This document shows, one piece after another, positions 43,350-55,884 of a stretch of 64,000 nucleotides of DNA. The stretch is from Rhexocercosporidium sp. MPI-PUGE-AT-0058 (Eukaryota; Ascomycota; Leotiomycetes; Helotiales), in assembly GCA_020746875.1 (NCBI GenBank), contig JAGTJL010000011.1, positions 1,550,001 to 1,614,000 of the forward strand. The letters are read 5' to 3'. The notes under the pieces were generated by a model. That model had not been told where the DNA came from. It saw only the letters and a program-made list of their open reading frames with translations, and did no database searches. The translations under genes were made by a program, and so were the position numbers. Positions within the stretch are counted from its first letter, which is position 1, and each line of letters begins with the position of its first letter.

Positions 43350-46300
43350 TCAAGATTTAAATATATTAAAAGTTAAATATTATAATCTTTTAGGAAATCT
43401 TTTTATTTAATTAAATATTTCTTAATTTTACTTATTTTATTTTATTTATAATTAAAAAATACTTTTAATTTCTTATTTTAAAAAAATTATCTTTTTTACT
43501 TAATTCCGGAAGCTTACCGAATAAGTAATTATTTAATTACTTATTAGCTTATATTATATATTCTTTTAATAAAGATATATGAAATATTAAATAAAGCTTT
43601 TTATATAAGCTTAGCAGCTTTAAAGTATATGCCGTATTACTTACGCACTTCATAATTTAATATAAGCTAATATATTTTAATAATAGCTTTTTAATCTTTA
43701 ATTAAATATTTTTAATATTAAGTATTATTTATTATTTTAACTAGAAATATTTATTTAAATGCCGGGTATTATAATAGCTTTGCCGACTTTATATAAGGTT
43801 TTAAATAATAGGGAATTACTATTCGAAACGTTCGGGGTATATTAATTAGAATTCAGACTGATCTCTAGCCTTTTAAATCCTCTCTACTCTCCTCCGAAGT
43901 AAATAAAGATATTAACACGTGATCTATGCCAAGCCTGCAAACCTTCCGTAGAACCCCCGACCCTCCTTATACTAGATTCCATTCCTGATACTTTATTACG
44001 TACGATTTTAAATTTTTATAAGTTTAGCTCGTTAATTATTTAATAACTTAACTTTATCTCAGGCAGCTAATACTTCTCTTTTTTAAATATTATTCTTAGG
44101 GTTTTATAATATTACCGGCTTATAACTATAGCAGATTTAAAATAAAAATATTTAAAGCGTTTAATAAAAGGATTTATTATAAATAAACCCGGCAAAAGCT
44201 AATTTCTTTATTTAAATTTTTTGAAATATCTTATAAAAAGCGTAAAAATAAATCTTTAAATTTTAATTCTACTTTTTTATTTATTTATTTATTTAATATA
44301 TATATATAAATAAAAAGTAAATTAAAATTTATTAATAAATATTATATTTTTATTAAATATAATACTTTAAGGTACGCTAAAAAAAGAAAATACTTTTTCG
44401 AATAGCAGTTCCGTAAGTTCGAGAATATTAATTATTTTATAATATATTAATTAAGTATTAAGCTATTTTCGAATACCGATTAATAATTATTAATATATAA
44501 TTAAGATTTAAGCTATTAAATAAGTTTTTATAAAGCGGTAATCTTATAATAAAATCTATTAAAATCTCGAATAAAAGCCGCGAAGGCTTTAAGAGATTTA
44601 TTAAAAGTTTATATAACGTATATTAATTATTTCGATTTAATTTTTTAATAAATATTATATTTTTTAATATATATTTTAAAATTATCTTTTATTTTATCTT
44701 AAAAATAAGTTTTATAAAAGAATTGCGAAGTCTTTATAATATTATAATATCTTATTAATAAATTATTATAATAAAGTTTTATAATTTTTATTTTTAATAT
44801 TAGATTATTTAGAATATAAGTCTTAAAATTTTATTAAAAATTCCTAATATATTTAAGTTTTAATTTTAATTTAATTAAGATTTAAGTTTACTTATTGCAT
44901 TTATTATATTTTTATAGTTTTTATTATTCCGTTAAGCGAAGATAATTAAGTCTTATAACGGCTTCGTTAATAAAACTAAAGCTATTTAATTTTTAATTAT
45001 TACTTTTATTTATAATATTAAAATAAAATATTTATAATTTTTAATTATTACTTTTATTTATAATATTAAAATAAAATATTTATAATTTTTAATTCTTATA
45101 ATAAGCGATTAGCTTTTGCTTTTTATATATTTAATTTTTAAAATTCTTTTTTAAATAATTTATTCCGGTTTTATTAATATTAAGTCTGGCTTTTTATCGA
45201 TAAGATCTTAAATAATATTAAATAATTTTCTTAATAATATTTTATAATCTTTATTTAAGAATACTTCGATATCGGCTTCTCGACTTCGTAAAGCATTTAT
45301 AAAAGCTTCTTTTAATTTATTTTAAAATATTAGTAATTAAATAATATTAATAAAGCTTTTAAATTCCTGATAATCTAGCCTTTTGTTAAGTTTATTCGCC
45401 GGATTTGCGGCATTCTTACGGTAACAGATTTCAAAATCATAAGTAATAAGATATATTATTTATTATACTTATCGACTTTCGAAATATTTCGCTATTATAA
45501 AATACTGTCGAAAAAAAGTGGAGCAGGCTTTTAATAGTTTAAGAGTTTTATAATTAACGTAAAGAATAAAAGTTTAAAAGATATATTAAAGTAAGCGTTA
45601 CTTTTTATAAAAAAAGATTATAACTCGAGTATATATATACGTAAGTGTTTACGAGAATATATATATAACTAATAGATTGCGCTAAGGCGCGATATGTCCT
45701 TATAATAAAGCTTTATTATATAAATAAGCTTTACTATTTAAAGGCGTATAAGCAGTCGAGAAATATAATATAAGCTTCTCGAGTATATATATTAATTCTT
45801 AATAAAAGTATAGCGCCGAGTAATAAATTAATATTCTTAAAATATTATAATAAATGAAAATATTAATACGTATTTTAAAAATATAATATATAAGGACTTT
45901 ATATATTAATATAAGCAGTCTATTAAGCAATTAATATTAATAATAAATAAAAATTTAAATACGTATTTAAACTATATATAATTAAATAAATAAGATTTAA
46001 ATATATAGTTAAGCTATAATAATTAAGTAAATAAGATTTTAATTATTATATTTAACGTATGTAAATCGCAGGTTTTAGAAATAAGGCTAAAATAAGATTT
46101 GTTTTATAATTAAGATCTTATGCTGTTCCGTTTAATCGTTAAATTATTAAGCTATAATTAATGAATTTAGTTTTTCTAAAGTAATTGCTATATAAAATAA
46201 GAAGTCGTAATAGTATATAATAGCTTCTTATTAGCTTATATAATACGCCGCCTCCCGGGTTAATAGGTTTATTATTAGTTTAAGCGTCCCGTACCGCAGT

Positions 46301-46693
46301 AATACGATTATAATTATCTCTAAAGATATATATATATATATATCGACTTTTATATTATTATAATTAACTCTTGCTTAATATTAACGTATTTTATATTCGC
46401 GTGCTTACTTACTTATTTATTTCTTTTTTTTATCTTTTGATTTTACTTCTTTTAATAAATTCTCTTCAATTATTAATTATACTTTTTAAAACTTTTAAAG
46501 CAGCGACTACGCGTATTAATAATTAAATCGTAGCTCGCTAAGTAAATTCTTCTTTAATTTCATTTTTTATTTTTATTTTTAAGTAATCTTATTATTATTA
46601 AATTAATTAATAATAATTATATTATAAGATCTTAAAGATAAGTTTAATAATTAAAATGTATTTAATAATAAGCTTGTTAATAAGCTTACCGAA
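43350..46693. other. Centre of the inverted repeat, RIPped retroelement DNA
   Basis: About 3.3 kb of AT-rich DNA. A clean patch lies at about 43845-43995 (ATCTATGCCAAGCCTGCAAA and neighbours). From about 44500 to 45450 CpG-retaining blocks look like a minus-strand Gypsy pol remnant. A perfect 48-bp tandem duplication lies at 44991-45086. No gene. Confidence 0.45.
44991..45086. repeat. Identical 48-bp tandem duplication
   Basis: 44991-45038 and 45039-45086 are base-for-base the same and a third unit starts at 45087. The unit begins TTTTAATTATTACTTTTATT. Identity within RIPped DNA implies that the duplication followed RIP. Confidence 0.85.
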
Positions 46694-48927
46694 AATATTA
46701 AAGAAACTCTTAATATATATAATAAAAATTATAAATTAAAAAATAAAATATTAAATATAAAGAAATATAAAACCTTTATATAACTTATAAAAAAGCCAAA
46801 AAGATTATAAAAAGTCGGGAAATTAAAAAAGTATTATTAATTATAAATAAAAATATTTTTTCTTTATATTTTTTATAAAAGCTTTAAGAGTTTTATTAAA
46901 GTTTTAAAAGTAATATTAATATAAATATAAAATATATAATATTATATTAAAAAAGAATAAGCTTATAAAATATATTTAAATTATAATTTAAAAAGTAATA
47001 AGATTTTATTTTAATTATAAAATAATAACGTAATTCTATTATAAGTACTTAAAGTATAAAATATTTATTTTATAAATTAAATTATTTTAAAATCCTAAAC
47101 TCTTTAACGTTAAACTTAAATTTATATTATAATATTTATTAAGTACTAAATAATTATAAGATATTTCTTAAAATAGCTTTAATAATCTCATTTAATATAA
47201 TACCGCTTTAATATAATATCAATATATATTAATAATAAAACGAGCATAAAACACTTATAATAACTATTATAACTTCGCGGTACAACCGAATCTTTATTAT
47301 TAATTTCTTTATTAAACCGTGCGTAATTTAATTAGCCTCGGAAGCAAAAGTAATAATATAAGCGTTCTTAAACTTAAATATATTATTAATTAAATATATT
47401 ATATTTTTATAAAACTTCTCGAATTCCTTTATTTTATTAATATATTAATAATATTTTTAAAAAAATATATATATTTTATAAAAGAAATATTAATAAAAAG
47501 AAAAACTTAATTAATATTTTTCTTATCGAACTTAAAGGATATACGCGATAAGGAATTGGTTATACGGTGCTTCTCGAGCTAAGTAGCGAAGCTTTAAGCT
47601 CTCGTAGGAATCGTAAAGTTATAATCCTTAAGGGCGACGCCGATATTATATTAAAACGTAATTAATTCTCAAAATCGAAGATAAAGTTTTTTTATAATAT
47701 AAATATCTTTATATAAAATATAAGGAAATTATTTATTTTATAATTAATATATAATTTACTTTTAACGCGCTTAATATTATATTATTAATAAACTTTATAA
47801 ATATAAATATATATAATAATATAAACGGCCTTTTACTCGGAATAATAATCGTAATTCTTTTTGCTTTTCTTATTAATATAATATAAAAAAAAGGTCGATT
47901 AATATAATTTTAAAGTATTAGCCGCAAGAACTTTTACAAAGCTAGTTTACAGGGTTATTAAATATAATAGCTTTAAGACGTTAAATAAAAAATATAATAA
48001 TAATAATAATATTAATAATTAATTAAAGAAAAAAAGAAAAAAAAAAATTTAATAACGTATAAATATAAATATTATATATAAATAAATTAAAAAGGAAAAG
48101 TTATTATTACCGGAATAAAAAAGCTATTTATATATACGTCTCGACGAGGTAATAAAATCGTAATTATTACGTAATTATATTATTATATTTATATTATTTA
48201 TATTTTATTTATTTAATAAATAAACGTAAATGCGCTATTAACGCGTAACTTGCTTATTACTTCGCCGACCGAAGATAATTCTTTAATAATAATAATAATT
48301 ATAACACTCGAATATAAATATAAGAGTTCTTATATATATACGTAAAGATTTTATAATTAAAGTAAATATCTTTTATTATTTTATAAAGTTATTTTTATTT
48401 ATTAAATTAATAATATTAATATATTATATGAAACGGCTTATAAAGTAATTAGACGACGTCCGATAAACTAATCGCGGTATAATATTATATACTTAGCGTA
48501 ATAATTTAAATAATTGTATTAATGTAATTAATTAAACTTATTAATTAAAATACGATTATCCGATTTATTACTGCCTAATTCTTACTTTAAGCGACGTAAA
48601 CGCGTACCGACATATTATTAATTAAAGTATTAATATCGCGGACGCTATTATTAAAAAAAGGAATAATTATTATATATATATATATTTATTTTATTTATAC
48701 GGAATTAAGCCTATAATATAAAAAGGCCGTGGCTTTTATAATATTAATAAAATTAATTTTATTTATATATTTAATTACGCCGGCGTTTTACTTCCCTTTA
48801 CGAATAACTTTTTTTATATATATATACGCTTCTCTTTTAAACTTTTTTAAAAGCCAGAAATTAATTCTTTAAATATAATTTCCTTAAACCTTTATAAAGC
48901 TTTACTTACCGTGAACTTCATTTAACA
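46694..48927. repeat. Right arm of the large inverted repeat
   Basis: Reverse complement of 41120-43349 (see that entry for landmarks), ending in a forward family-B LTR at 48668-48927. The arms are not identical: substitutions are spread along them and the left arm has an extra insertion, so the arms were mutated independently. Confidence 0.8.
48668..48927 (+). repeat. Family-B LTR copy, RIPped
   Basis: It aligns along its full length with 28188-28444: the start TATTATATATATATA corresponds to TGTCATGTGTATGCC by C-to-T and G-to-A changes, the CGCCGGCGTTTTACTTCC block is kept, and the end TTCATTTAACA corresponds to TCCATCTGACA. Confidence 0.8.
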
Positions 48928-50090
48928 GAAATAAAAATTATAATTTAAGCCAGGTGTATTTACGATTTTATTAAGGACGATAAGTCTATTATAAATTAAA
49001 CTAAAATTATTAAAATTATTAAAATTATTATTGAAAATATGATTATTAAAGAAAATAATCTAAATCTCTTAAACGAATTCAAAGATTAATTAAAGGCTTT
49101 AAGAATTAAAACTCGGGAATAAAAGAGTATACTAATAGCCCGAGTATAATAAATAGACTTTTAATTTCGAAATATCTTTTTATTTTAAAACCTCTTTTTA
49201 AATAAAATAAAGAATTAAAATAAAATACGTTAAATTAAAGGTTTATTTTAAGTATAGAATAAGTCTTAAAAGCATTCGACTCGCGTAAGAATATATAACT
49301 TATAAATCGAGATTCGAACGTATTATAAGATTAAGCGTAAGATTCGCTTCGATTATTACGTATCGAGATTTAATACCGTTAAGACCTCGATTATAAAAAA
49401 TAACTTTAATAATAATTCTAAAGTTTTATTTTTTTAAATTAAAATAAAAAGTACTTAAACGACGGAAATAAGATAAGCGAAAGTAATACGCTCTTAAATT
49501 ATAATAAAAAAGCATAATTAGAATTAAAAGCTTTTATTATAAGTTTAATAAAACTAAAGAAGCTAATTAAAAGAAAAAGAAAAGGTTCTAGAAGACTACG
49601 AAAGGATTAAAGCGATAATAGAGTCTTTATAATACTTATAATTATCTTTAAATAAACACGTCTTAATAACGGCAACTTTAAGCTCGAGAGTGAGTTTAAT
49701 CTCGGTTAAATTCTTAATTAATATAATAATCTTCCGCCCGAAATCGATTAAATATTTTACGGGCTCGTATTTAATTAATATATATTATTAAATGACTAAA
49801 ATAATAATCGAGATTTAATAAAGATTATATATTATATAATTACAGCGGTAATGCAATTGAGCTGCTAATTATTAAAAAAGAAGCTTTTATTTTTTAAAAT
49901 TAAAGTTTAAAATCGGTTATTTAAATTGAAACAATAAAACGATTTTAAGAGTTATTTAATAAAAGAGTAGTTTGAAGAAGATGCGAGCCTAGAGATAAGA
50001 ATAATAAATAAATAAAGTTATTAAATATTAAAAGTGTTTAACTTAAGTATTATATCAATATCTGTTTTAATTGCATGGGTTTTTAAATAT
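48928..50090 (+). mobile_element. RIPped retroelement DNA, gag-like
   Basis: AT-rich with CpG-retaining blocks (TAAATCGAGATTCGAACGTA at about 49304, ACGTATCGAGATTTAATACC at about 49359) suggesting a degraded plus-strand coding region directly downstream of a family-B LTR. No domain can be named with confidence. Confidence 0.4.
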
Positions 50091-50557
50091 AAGTCAGATT
50101 TAAAAGGTAAACGACCAGACGGGCAAGCCAGTGTCCGGAAACCATGACTGCCGCGCCGGGCAAGGCATATGCATAGGCCCCGCCGCCGCTTTCGCAGGGC
50201 ATACGAACCACGTCTCTCCATCCCTTGCCGTCCTTCGCCCTCTTCTATCTCTAACCCAACACCACCAATGCTCGCGTCGCTTAGCCCACCTTTCTACTCA
50301 TGTACGCGCCTCGTTTTCGGCCCTTCTGCCTAGCCCAGGCTTACCTTATCGGCCACGCCGCAGGTAAGATTTACATATCGAGCAGGATCTGTCGATCGTC
50401 CTTTCTAATTTCGATACCACAGATCCTCTATAACACCAATAACCTCCTTATGCCTCGCATTAGCAGAAGAGGATAAAAGGGATCAAATACATAGATGAAG
50501 CAGCACAACAGAAACTGCAGAGGTGAACATCGGAAGGCGACGAGAGGTAGAACATCT
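50091..50557. other. Island edge, no supported gene
   Basis: The composition jumps to GC-rich at about 50100. A 78-codon frame at 50131-50367 followed by a CAGGTAAG donor-like site might be a gene scrap, but no motif is recognisable. Confidence 0.35.
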
Positions 50558-50958
50558 TCATCGGTAACAATTCCTATAATAAGTCGCACATTTATTAGGC
50601 ACCCCTAGTATCATTATATCGTATAGTCTACATCTCAAGCTCCCAAAGCCTTCGAAAGAGTCGGTTCGTTTCGTCCTCCCTGTTGCTGCATCCTCGGCTA
50701 TGTCCTCTTTGAGGTATGTTTCGAACCAGTTGAAGGCGACCCACAGGACTCTCCCTTCCCCGTAAACATCGAATTCGTTTATGTTGATCCTGATATAGGT
50801 GTCGCACTGGAGTGATGAACCTGCCAAACTAGACCTAGTTCCATCGAACGCGTCGAGCAGGTTGATCTTGGGTGCCTTTGAGGGGCCATCGCCAGCACAT
50901 GCTCGGCTTGGTGGTTAGTACCCGCTGCTGGGCGAGCGGATGCTCCGGTAGAGGCCAT
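50558..50958 (-). pseudogene. UnRIPped retrotransposon gag fragment
   Basis: The minus strand starts MASTGASARPAAG at 50958, changes frame near 50880, and continues KAPKINLLDAFDGTRSSLAG, LQCDTYIRININEFDVYGEG, RVLWVAFNWFETYLKED and LYDIMILGVPNKCAT. The order (P-x-x-F-D-G-T-R, L-x-QCDxYI, W-F-E-x-YL, then LY...GVP) matches fungal Gypsy gag capsid domains, but the middle is shortened. Base composition is normal, unlike every other retroelement piece of similar age here. Confidence 0.6.
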
Positions 50959-51400
50959 TGTTTGTTATCGAGTGGATACTTTAGGTAAGATGCTTAAAGT
51001 GTAACGATCACGGGTTCTACGGCAAACCCACGAGGTGTTAGTTGATGCGAGGTATAAGTATTGGATAAGATATCACTAGGTATACACTCAGAAGTGTAGT
51101 TGCTACATGAATATCAAGACAAAGGGTATGTTGCTGCTGCTATTTTGAGTTGAGCAGGAAGCTTCTATCTTCTGGTGATGAACCAGTTTTATAGTTCCTT
51201 CCCGCAGGGCCCGCAGGGCACATCACATGTATCTGGCATGTGGCACTGCATTGTCAACTGCCCTCTCTGAGTAACCCAATTTGCTAACTCCTAATTCGTA
51301 GTACAATGCGATAAGAACTTCAACCAAACGACCAACTTGTATTCACAAAGAAGCCAGCTTCTTGCGACGAAGCTCCACAAGACTCATATGCAAGGCACCT
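50959..51400. other. Intergenic, no gene seen
   Basis: Balanced-composition DNA between the gag relic and the small conserved gene. A GCAGGGCCCGCAGGGC duplication lies at about 51205-51220. No coding evidence. Confidence 0.4.
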
Positions 51401-51871
51401 CTAGCGACGACTGCGAGAAGATTGTGATGACGAGCCGCTAGCTTCTGGGGCCCACTCAGTTGTTCCATCTCCGCGTGTATGATAATAACGCTGGTATTTG
51501 TCGCTATAAATCCAATAAGGAGTTGGGGCTGAGCTTCCGGAACTAGGTGGTTGAAGTATGCCACGGTCCGTTAAAGCCTGAATCGCCTCATTTGTCCACT
51601 CCTGACAACGTCTCAGTGGCTCGTTGGGGTATATCTTCTTCGGCGGAGGGACGCCGTTAACGACGCTGCGTATATGGACGTAGTTGTTGAGGGTGACGGT
51701 GCCGATGAGTTGTTTGAGACCACCGAAGCTGCTGGACATTTCCGGTTGTTTCGCCTTTTTGTGCTCGTGTATCATTCCGGTCTGGATATTGCCATTAACT
51801 TAGTAGAGATATCCAGTTTTATCTCCATCCTCATGAGTTTCAACAAAAATGCTATGGTGATTTCTTGGCAT
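51401..51871 (-). pseudogene. Small conserved fungal protein gene with an in-frame TAA at codon 24
   Basis: From an ATG at 51871 the frame reads MPRNHHSIFVETHEDGDKTG, then YLY, TAA (51800-51802), and VNGNIQTGMIHEHKKAK. It then stays open to 51401 (156 codons): PPPKKIYPNEPLRRCQEWTN, then ALTDRGIL and a WIYSDKYQRYYH tail. The first half looks like a small uncharacterised protein family common in filamentous fungi. TAA stands where CAA (Gln) would fit, a single C-to-T change. Translation could restart at an ATG at 51748 or earlier alternatives, so the gene may be recently dead, or polymorphic. Confidence 0.6.
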
Positions 51872-52451
51872 GCCCATGTAGTCAACGAGATAGACATGAA
51901 AACAGTAATAAATATACAGTGATGATGAAAGAAGAGTAATATATAGAAGCTGAAGCGGAAAAGCAAGTACAGAATGAACGAAGAGCGAGCCTTGTTTTTG
52001 TCTTGAGTATAGAGGTGCGAGGAGTGTTTGAACTGTTCGAGTGATTATACGGCAATAAGGGAGAAGACTTTATACTTTATATCCAGATCTATAATTGTTG
52101 GGTTTGTGTATGCAATGATTGTTTGAAGAATATGTTGGTGTTTCGCAGGCCTAAAAAATGGTTATGCCAATAATTGCGTGGAGCACGGAGAAGCCAGACT
52201 ATGTGTCGTATCTACTTTAGCATATATACATTTACGCGCTGTGCATTTTGTAAAGTGGAGATTTTGCTATGTAGCCGCTCGGTTTATCAAGGTTGATGGC
52301 CTATACCACGGCGGCGTAGCGCCCTTTTGGTCGAGGGTCCCTCTCCTACTATCTCATTGGATGATAAATTTGGGCACAAACATATGTCGAAACGCAAACT
52401 GTTTTGAGGACTGTCTTTTTGTTGGAAATCTGGGAATTGTAATGGGAACTC
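51872..52451. other. Intergenic, no gene seen
   Basis: 5' flank of the small gene and 3' flank of the kinase. A plus-strand frame at 52178-52576 overlaps the kinase gene antisense and has no motif. Confidence 0.4.
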
Positions 52452-53381
52452 TCATGACCAGAGTTCGTTGCGGAGCATCTGCATCCAAGCGTACTCGTTT
52501 AAAAATAGCTTCAAGCTATTGCCGACCGATACATGCCAATCATCACTCCAACTGCCACATGCAAACAATGCTATAGCGGATTCCCAATAGTCTGGGTACC
52601 ATCCAGCATTTTCCCAATCAATAATGGCTAAATCAAAGGTGTCATCCTCGAGATTTAAGTGTTCAGCTCCGGTTGAGGCATTAATAGAAACTGCCGGAGA
52701 TATCCTTTTGATTATGATATTCTTACGCTGAAAATCGCCGTGCGTAAAAACAGGCGCATGACCTTGCAGAACAACAGGGAATGCTCGTCGATAAAATTCC
52801 GCTTTCACTGGCGATAAATTGTTGTATATGAACTTGCTGCGCATGGCCTCATTGAGTGCGTGTTCCGTGTCGAAAGGACCATCTAGAGGTGCACATGCAT
52901 CATTGCCGGTCCAAAATATGCAGTCCAGCAGCCCACGTCTCCCTATACTTCCATAATACCCCGGAGGAGGAATGGACCGCAGCTGATTCATATGTTCCCG
53001 AAGTTGGACAGATATGTGATCCTTTTGTTGTGCACTCAATAACCCCCACTCATAATCCAATGTTGCGCCCTCGAGATACTCCATCACAATGTAATTGGAC
53101 TCTACTCTAGAGTTCGTATAGCTAGATATCTCCGTAGCGGTATAGATAGCATATACTTGAGGCACTGGTATCGTTGTTTCGCGGCTGACGAATAGCATAT
53201 TCTCTCCTTCGATAACGCTGACGCCAGAGCCATGTTTAATCATGTAAGGTCCGATCCGAACGAGTCTGCGACCACCGCTCTCCATGTGTTGCTCTGTCGC
53301 ACTATGTATCTCTTGGTCGGTTGGAAGCGGTTGTGGAAGTTCGGACGTTGGTGCAAAGTAGGGCAGCTTAATTGCCGCCAT
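52452..53381 (-). CDS. Aminoglycoside-phosphotransferase-family (APH) small-molecule kinase-like protein, 309 aa
   Basis: A single open exon from the ATG at 53381 (a GTG lies one codon upstream). It has the APH/choline-kinase fold signatures: a probable ATP-binding Lys49 in PYMIKHG, the hinge YIVMEYLEGATL (residues 97-108), the Brenner motif VFTHGDFQRKNIII with H214, D216 and N221, and the metal-binding IIDWENAGWYPDYWE with D255. All catalytic residues are present and the length is typical of the large fungal APH-like family, whose natural substrates are mostly unknown; antibiotic resistance should not be assumed. It lies next to a gene with a nonsense codon and between RIPped blocks. Confidence 0.88.
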   Translation of the reverse strand: MAAIKLPYFAPTSELPQPLPTDQEIHSATEQHMESGGRRLVRIGPYMIKHGSGVSVIEGENMLFVSRETTIPVPQVYAIYTATEISSYTNSRVESNYIVMEYLEGATLDYEWGLLSAQQKDHISVQLREHMNQLRSIPPPGYYGSIGRRGLLDCIFWTGNDACAPLDGPFDTEHALNEAMRSKFIYNNLSPVKAEFYRRAFPVVLQGHAPVFTHGDFQRKNIIIKRISPAVSINASTGAEHLNLEDDTFDLAIIDWENAGWYPDYWESAIALFACGSWSDDWHVSVGNSLKLFLNEYAWMQMLRNELWS

Positions 53382-53690
53382 CACTGGCAGCTTCCAACAA
53401 CAACGGTTGGTCTGGGGTATCTCAAACTACGCGCCGTTAGTGCTAAAGCCGTTCCCACTACAGGGTGTCGTACTCAAGGGGTGTGAAACGGTGGTGGTGT
53501 TTTTGGGACCTTCTCATGACAGTTCAGTTTAAGCCAAGCGCGCGGCAAACTCAAAACCAGGCTGACATTTACGGCCATGCCACCTTGGCCGCCAGGTACA
53601 CAAGAGTTAGAGCAGCGCGAGATTCAGGCAAGCCGGCTACAGAAAGCAGCGGCTAAACCTCCGAAAACAGTAGTCAATTTGCCGTTTGGT
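53382..53690. other. Upstream region of the kinase gene
   Basis: About 300 bp of balanced DNA up to the start of the next RIPped block at about 53690, containing the kinase promoter. No TATA box is obvious. Confidence 0.4.
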
Positions 53691-54240
53691 CGATAAATAG
53701 AGATATATTTTAAAATATAAGTCTCGAATTATTATATAAAATAGTCTTTAAAGTGAATTAACGATTGTCTTTATATACGCTAATACACTCCTAATTAAAT
53801 TCTTCTGAGTCGTTATAGCGTTCGCTATTTATTCTAACTTAAAAATTAAATGCTTCGACGTAATTAATACGTTTATTAACGCTATTCGAAATATAAATAA
53901 TAAAACCGTATATTATAAATTCCCTTTGGGTTTTAATAAGCTTAAACATATGCTGCGAGTTAATCGCGTTTTCTACGGGATGCGCGACTCTTCATACTTA
54001 TAATATAAGTATATTAATAAAACGTTAATAAATTTAAGGTTAATTTTATATTTGGAAAAACCGTATATATTTATAAACTTTAATTATAAAATCCTTATTC
54101 TCTTTTACGTAAACGGCATTTAGGTGCTTTATTACTGAAACGTCTTAAAGCTCGGATAAGATTTCATTAAGCGACTGAATTAAGTGTACAATATATATAA
54201 TTTTAGGCCACAGCTAAAGCCACTTATGGAAATAGCTAAG
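53691..54240 (+). mobile_element. Copia reverse-transcriptase fragment, RIPped
   Basis: Through stops the plus strand reads KLPFGFNKLKHMLRVNRVFY then GMRDSSYLY, and later ILFYVNGI, corresponding to the Copia ELPxGF...LxRALYGMRDSPxLWY and active-site FVDDI (Asp now Asn). Ends not found. Confidence 0.6.
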
Positions 54241-54597
54241 CTTACTTAAAATCAGATATATAAGTATAAGTTATAAAAATAATAATTAATAAAATTATTT
54301 TATTTTATATTATTATATACTTTTAATATAAAAAGTTTCTATAAATAACTTTTAATAAGTAATTTATATTATAATAAAAATCTTATATATTTTATTTTTA
54401 TTTTTTTAATTTTTATTTTAAATAAGCCATTTATTAATAAAGCTTTATTACTAAAACTTTTAATATAAGTTATACTAATATAAGACTCTTATTAATACTT
54501 AAAATATAAGTGGTATTTCTAGAAAATAAATTAGCTTTAATAGTTTTTAAAAATAAGTAATATTTAATATAACTTTATTATATACTAAATTATTAAG

Positions 54598-54665
54598 ACG
54601 AGGTCTTGTCCGCGACGGCCCTCCGCAAGCTCCGGGGTCACGGGACCTCGCTTTGCTACGGTCTT
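54598..54665 (-). repeat. Dispersed GC-rich hairpin repeat, copy 3 (reversed)
   Basis: GACGAGGTCTTGTCCGCGAC and CCCTCCGCAAGCTCCGGGGT followed by GGGACCTCGCTTTGCTACGG is the reverse complement of the hairpin end at 19870-19938. A degraded relative containing CGCAAGCTCCGGGGTT lies at about 54790-54880. Confidence 0.65.
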
Positions 54666-55884
54666 TAATTAAAAGCTTTTTATTAAAAATAAAGAATTCT
54701 AGCTTTAAATAACTTTTGGTTTTATTTATTATATTCTATAAGATATTTTTATTGATATTTACTTATATTATTAATTTTCATTTTTAATCCGGCCTCTGCC
54801 GCTTCGCTAAAATCCTTATAATAAACGGCTCTACGCAAGCTCCGGGGTTTATTACGGATTTTGCCGAGACCTCAAGTGATTATTAAAATTATTTATAAAA
54901 TTACTTATAAAACACTTATTAACTTATAAATAAATTTACTTAATAACTTTTAACTTACTCTAATTTAAGAATTTACTTGGTTTACTTCTTAGTTTATATT
55001 TATAATAACTAACGCTCTTAATACTTTTAGTATTATATATGCCTTATATGCCTTAAGCCGTTAATTTTTATTTATATATATAACTTTATAATAAACCTTT
55101 TAGTTTTTATATTTTAATATATTATTATAACGACAGAATAGCTTCGGCTAGGTTAAGGGTCCGGAACAGGTCCGACTCCTCTTCGAATCCTTATATATAT
55201 AAGCCATAACTAAAGCATTATACGGAAATACTTAAATTATTATATGCTAAGGAATTTTCTAGAATCCGAAAGGTATATTTATTGCCCGCGCTTTATTATA
55301 TTAATTTATATTAAAAGCTAAAAGTAATATATATCTCTTGCGTAATTATATCTTTATTATTTTTTTTTAAAATCGAGTATATTAATTTACTTCTTTCTTA
55401 TTTTATATTTACTCTTACTATCGTAAATATATAATATACCGTATAACTTAATATTTCTTTTTATAAAAGAATAACCGTTAGCTCTTACATGCGCTTAAAT
55501 AGTAATAAATCCAGTATTAAGATTAAAGTAAATAGCTGCAAAAGGCATAAAGCCGTAAGGCTCGCTAATAAAAGTCGATATATTAAATAAAAAGTATAAA
55601 TAGCTTTAAAAGTTAAGTTTAATAAAGCTTAAGGGTTTTATTAACGGCTTTTAGCTTTTAATATAATTAATTAATATAGTAAAGTATAATTAATAAATGC
55701 GCCCAGCGTGCCTAGAAAAACCTTAGCGTATAATAATTTAATTATTTCCGTATAATGCTTTAGCTATACCTTACATATATAGCTCTTTCTTATATAATAG
55801 CTTTATAGTTTTTATATTCTAAGTATTAAGTCTATTTTCACTTCTAAGGCTTTTGCGTCGTTACAATTACGCGTATTAATTACT

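Noticed and set aside
50131..50367. 78-codon GC-rich frame followed by a donor-like site
   Set aside because: No family motif and no credible second exon; kept only as a note.
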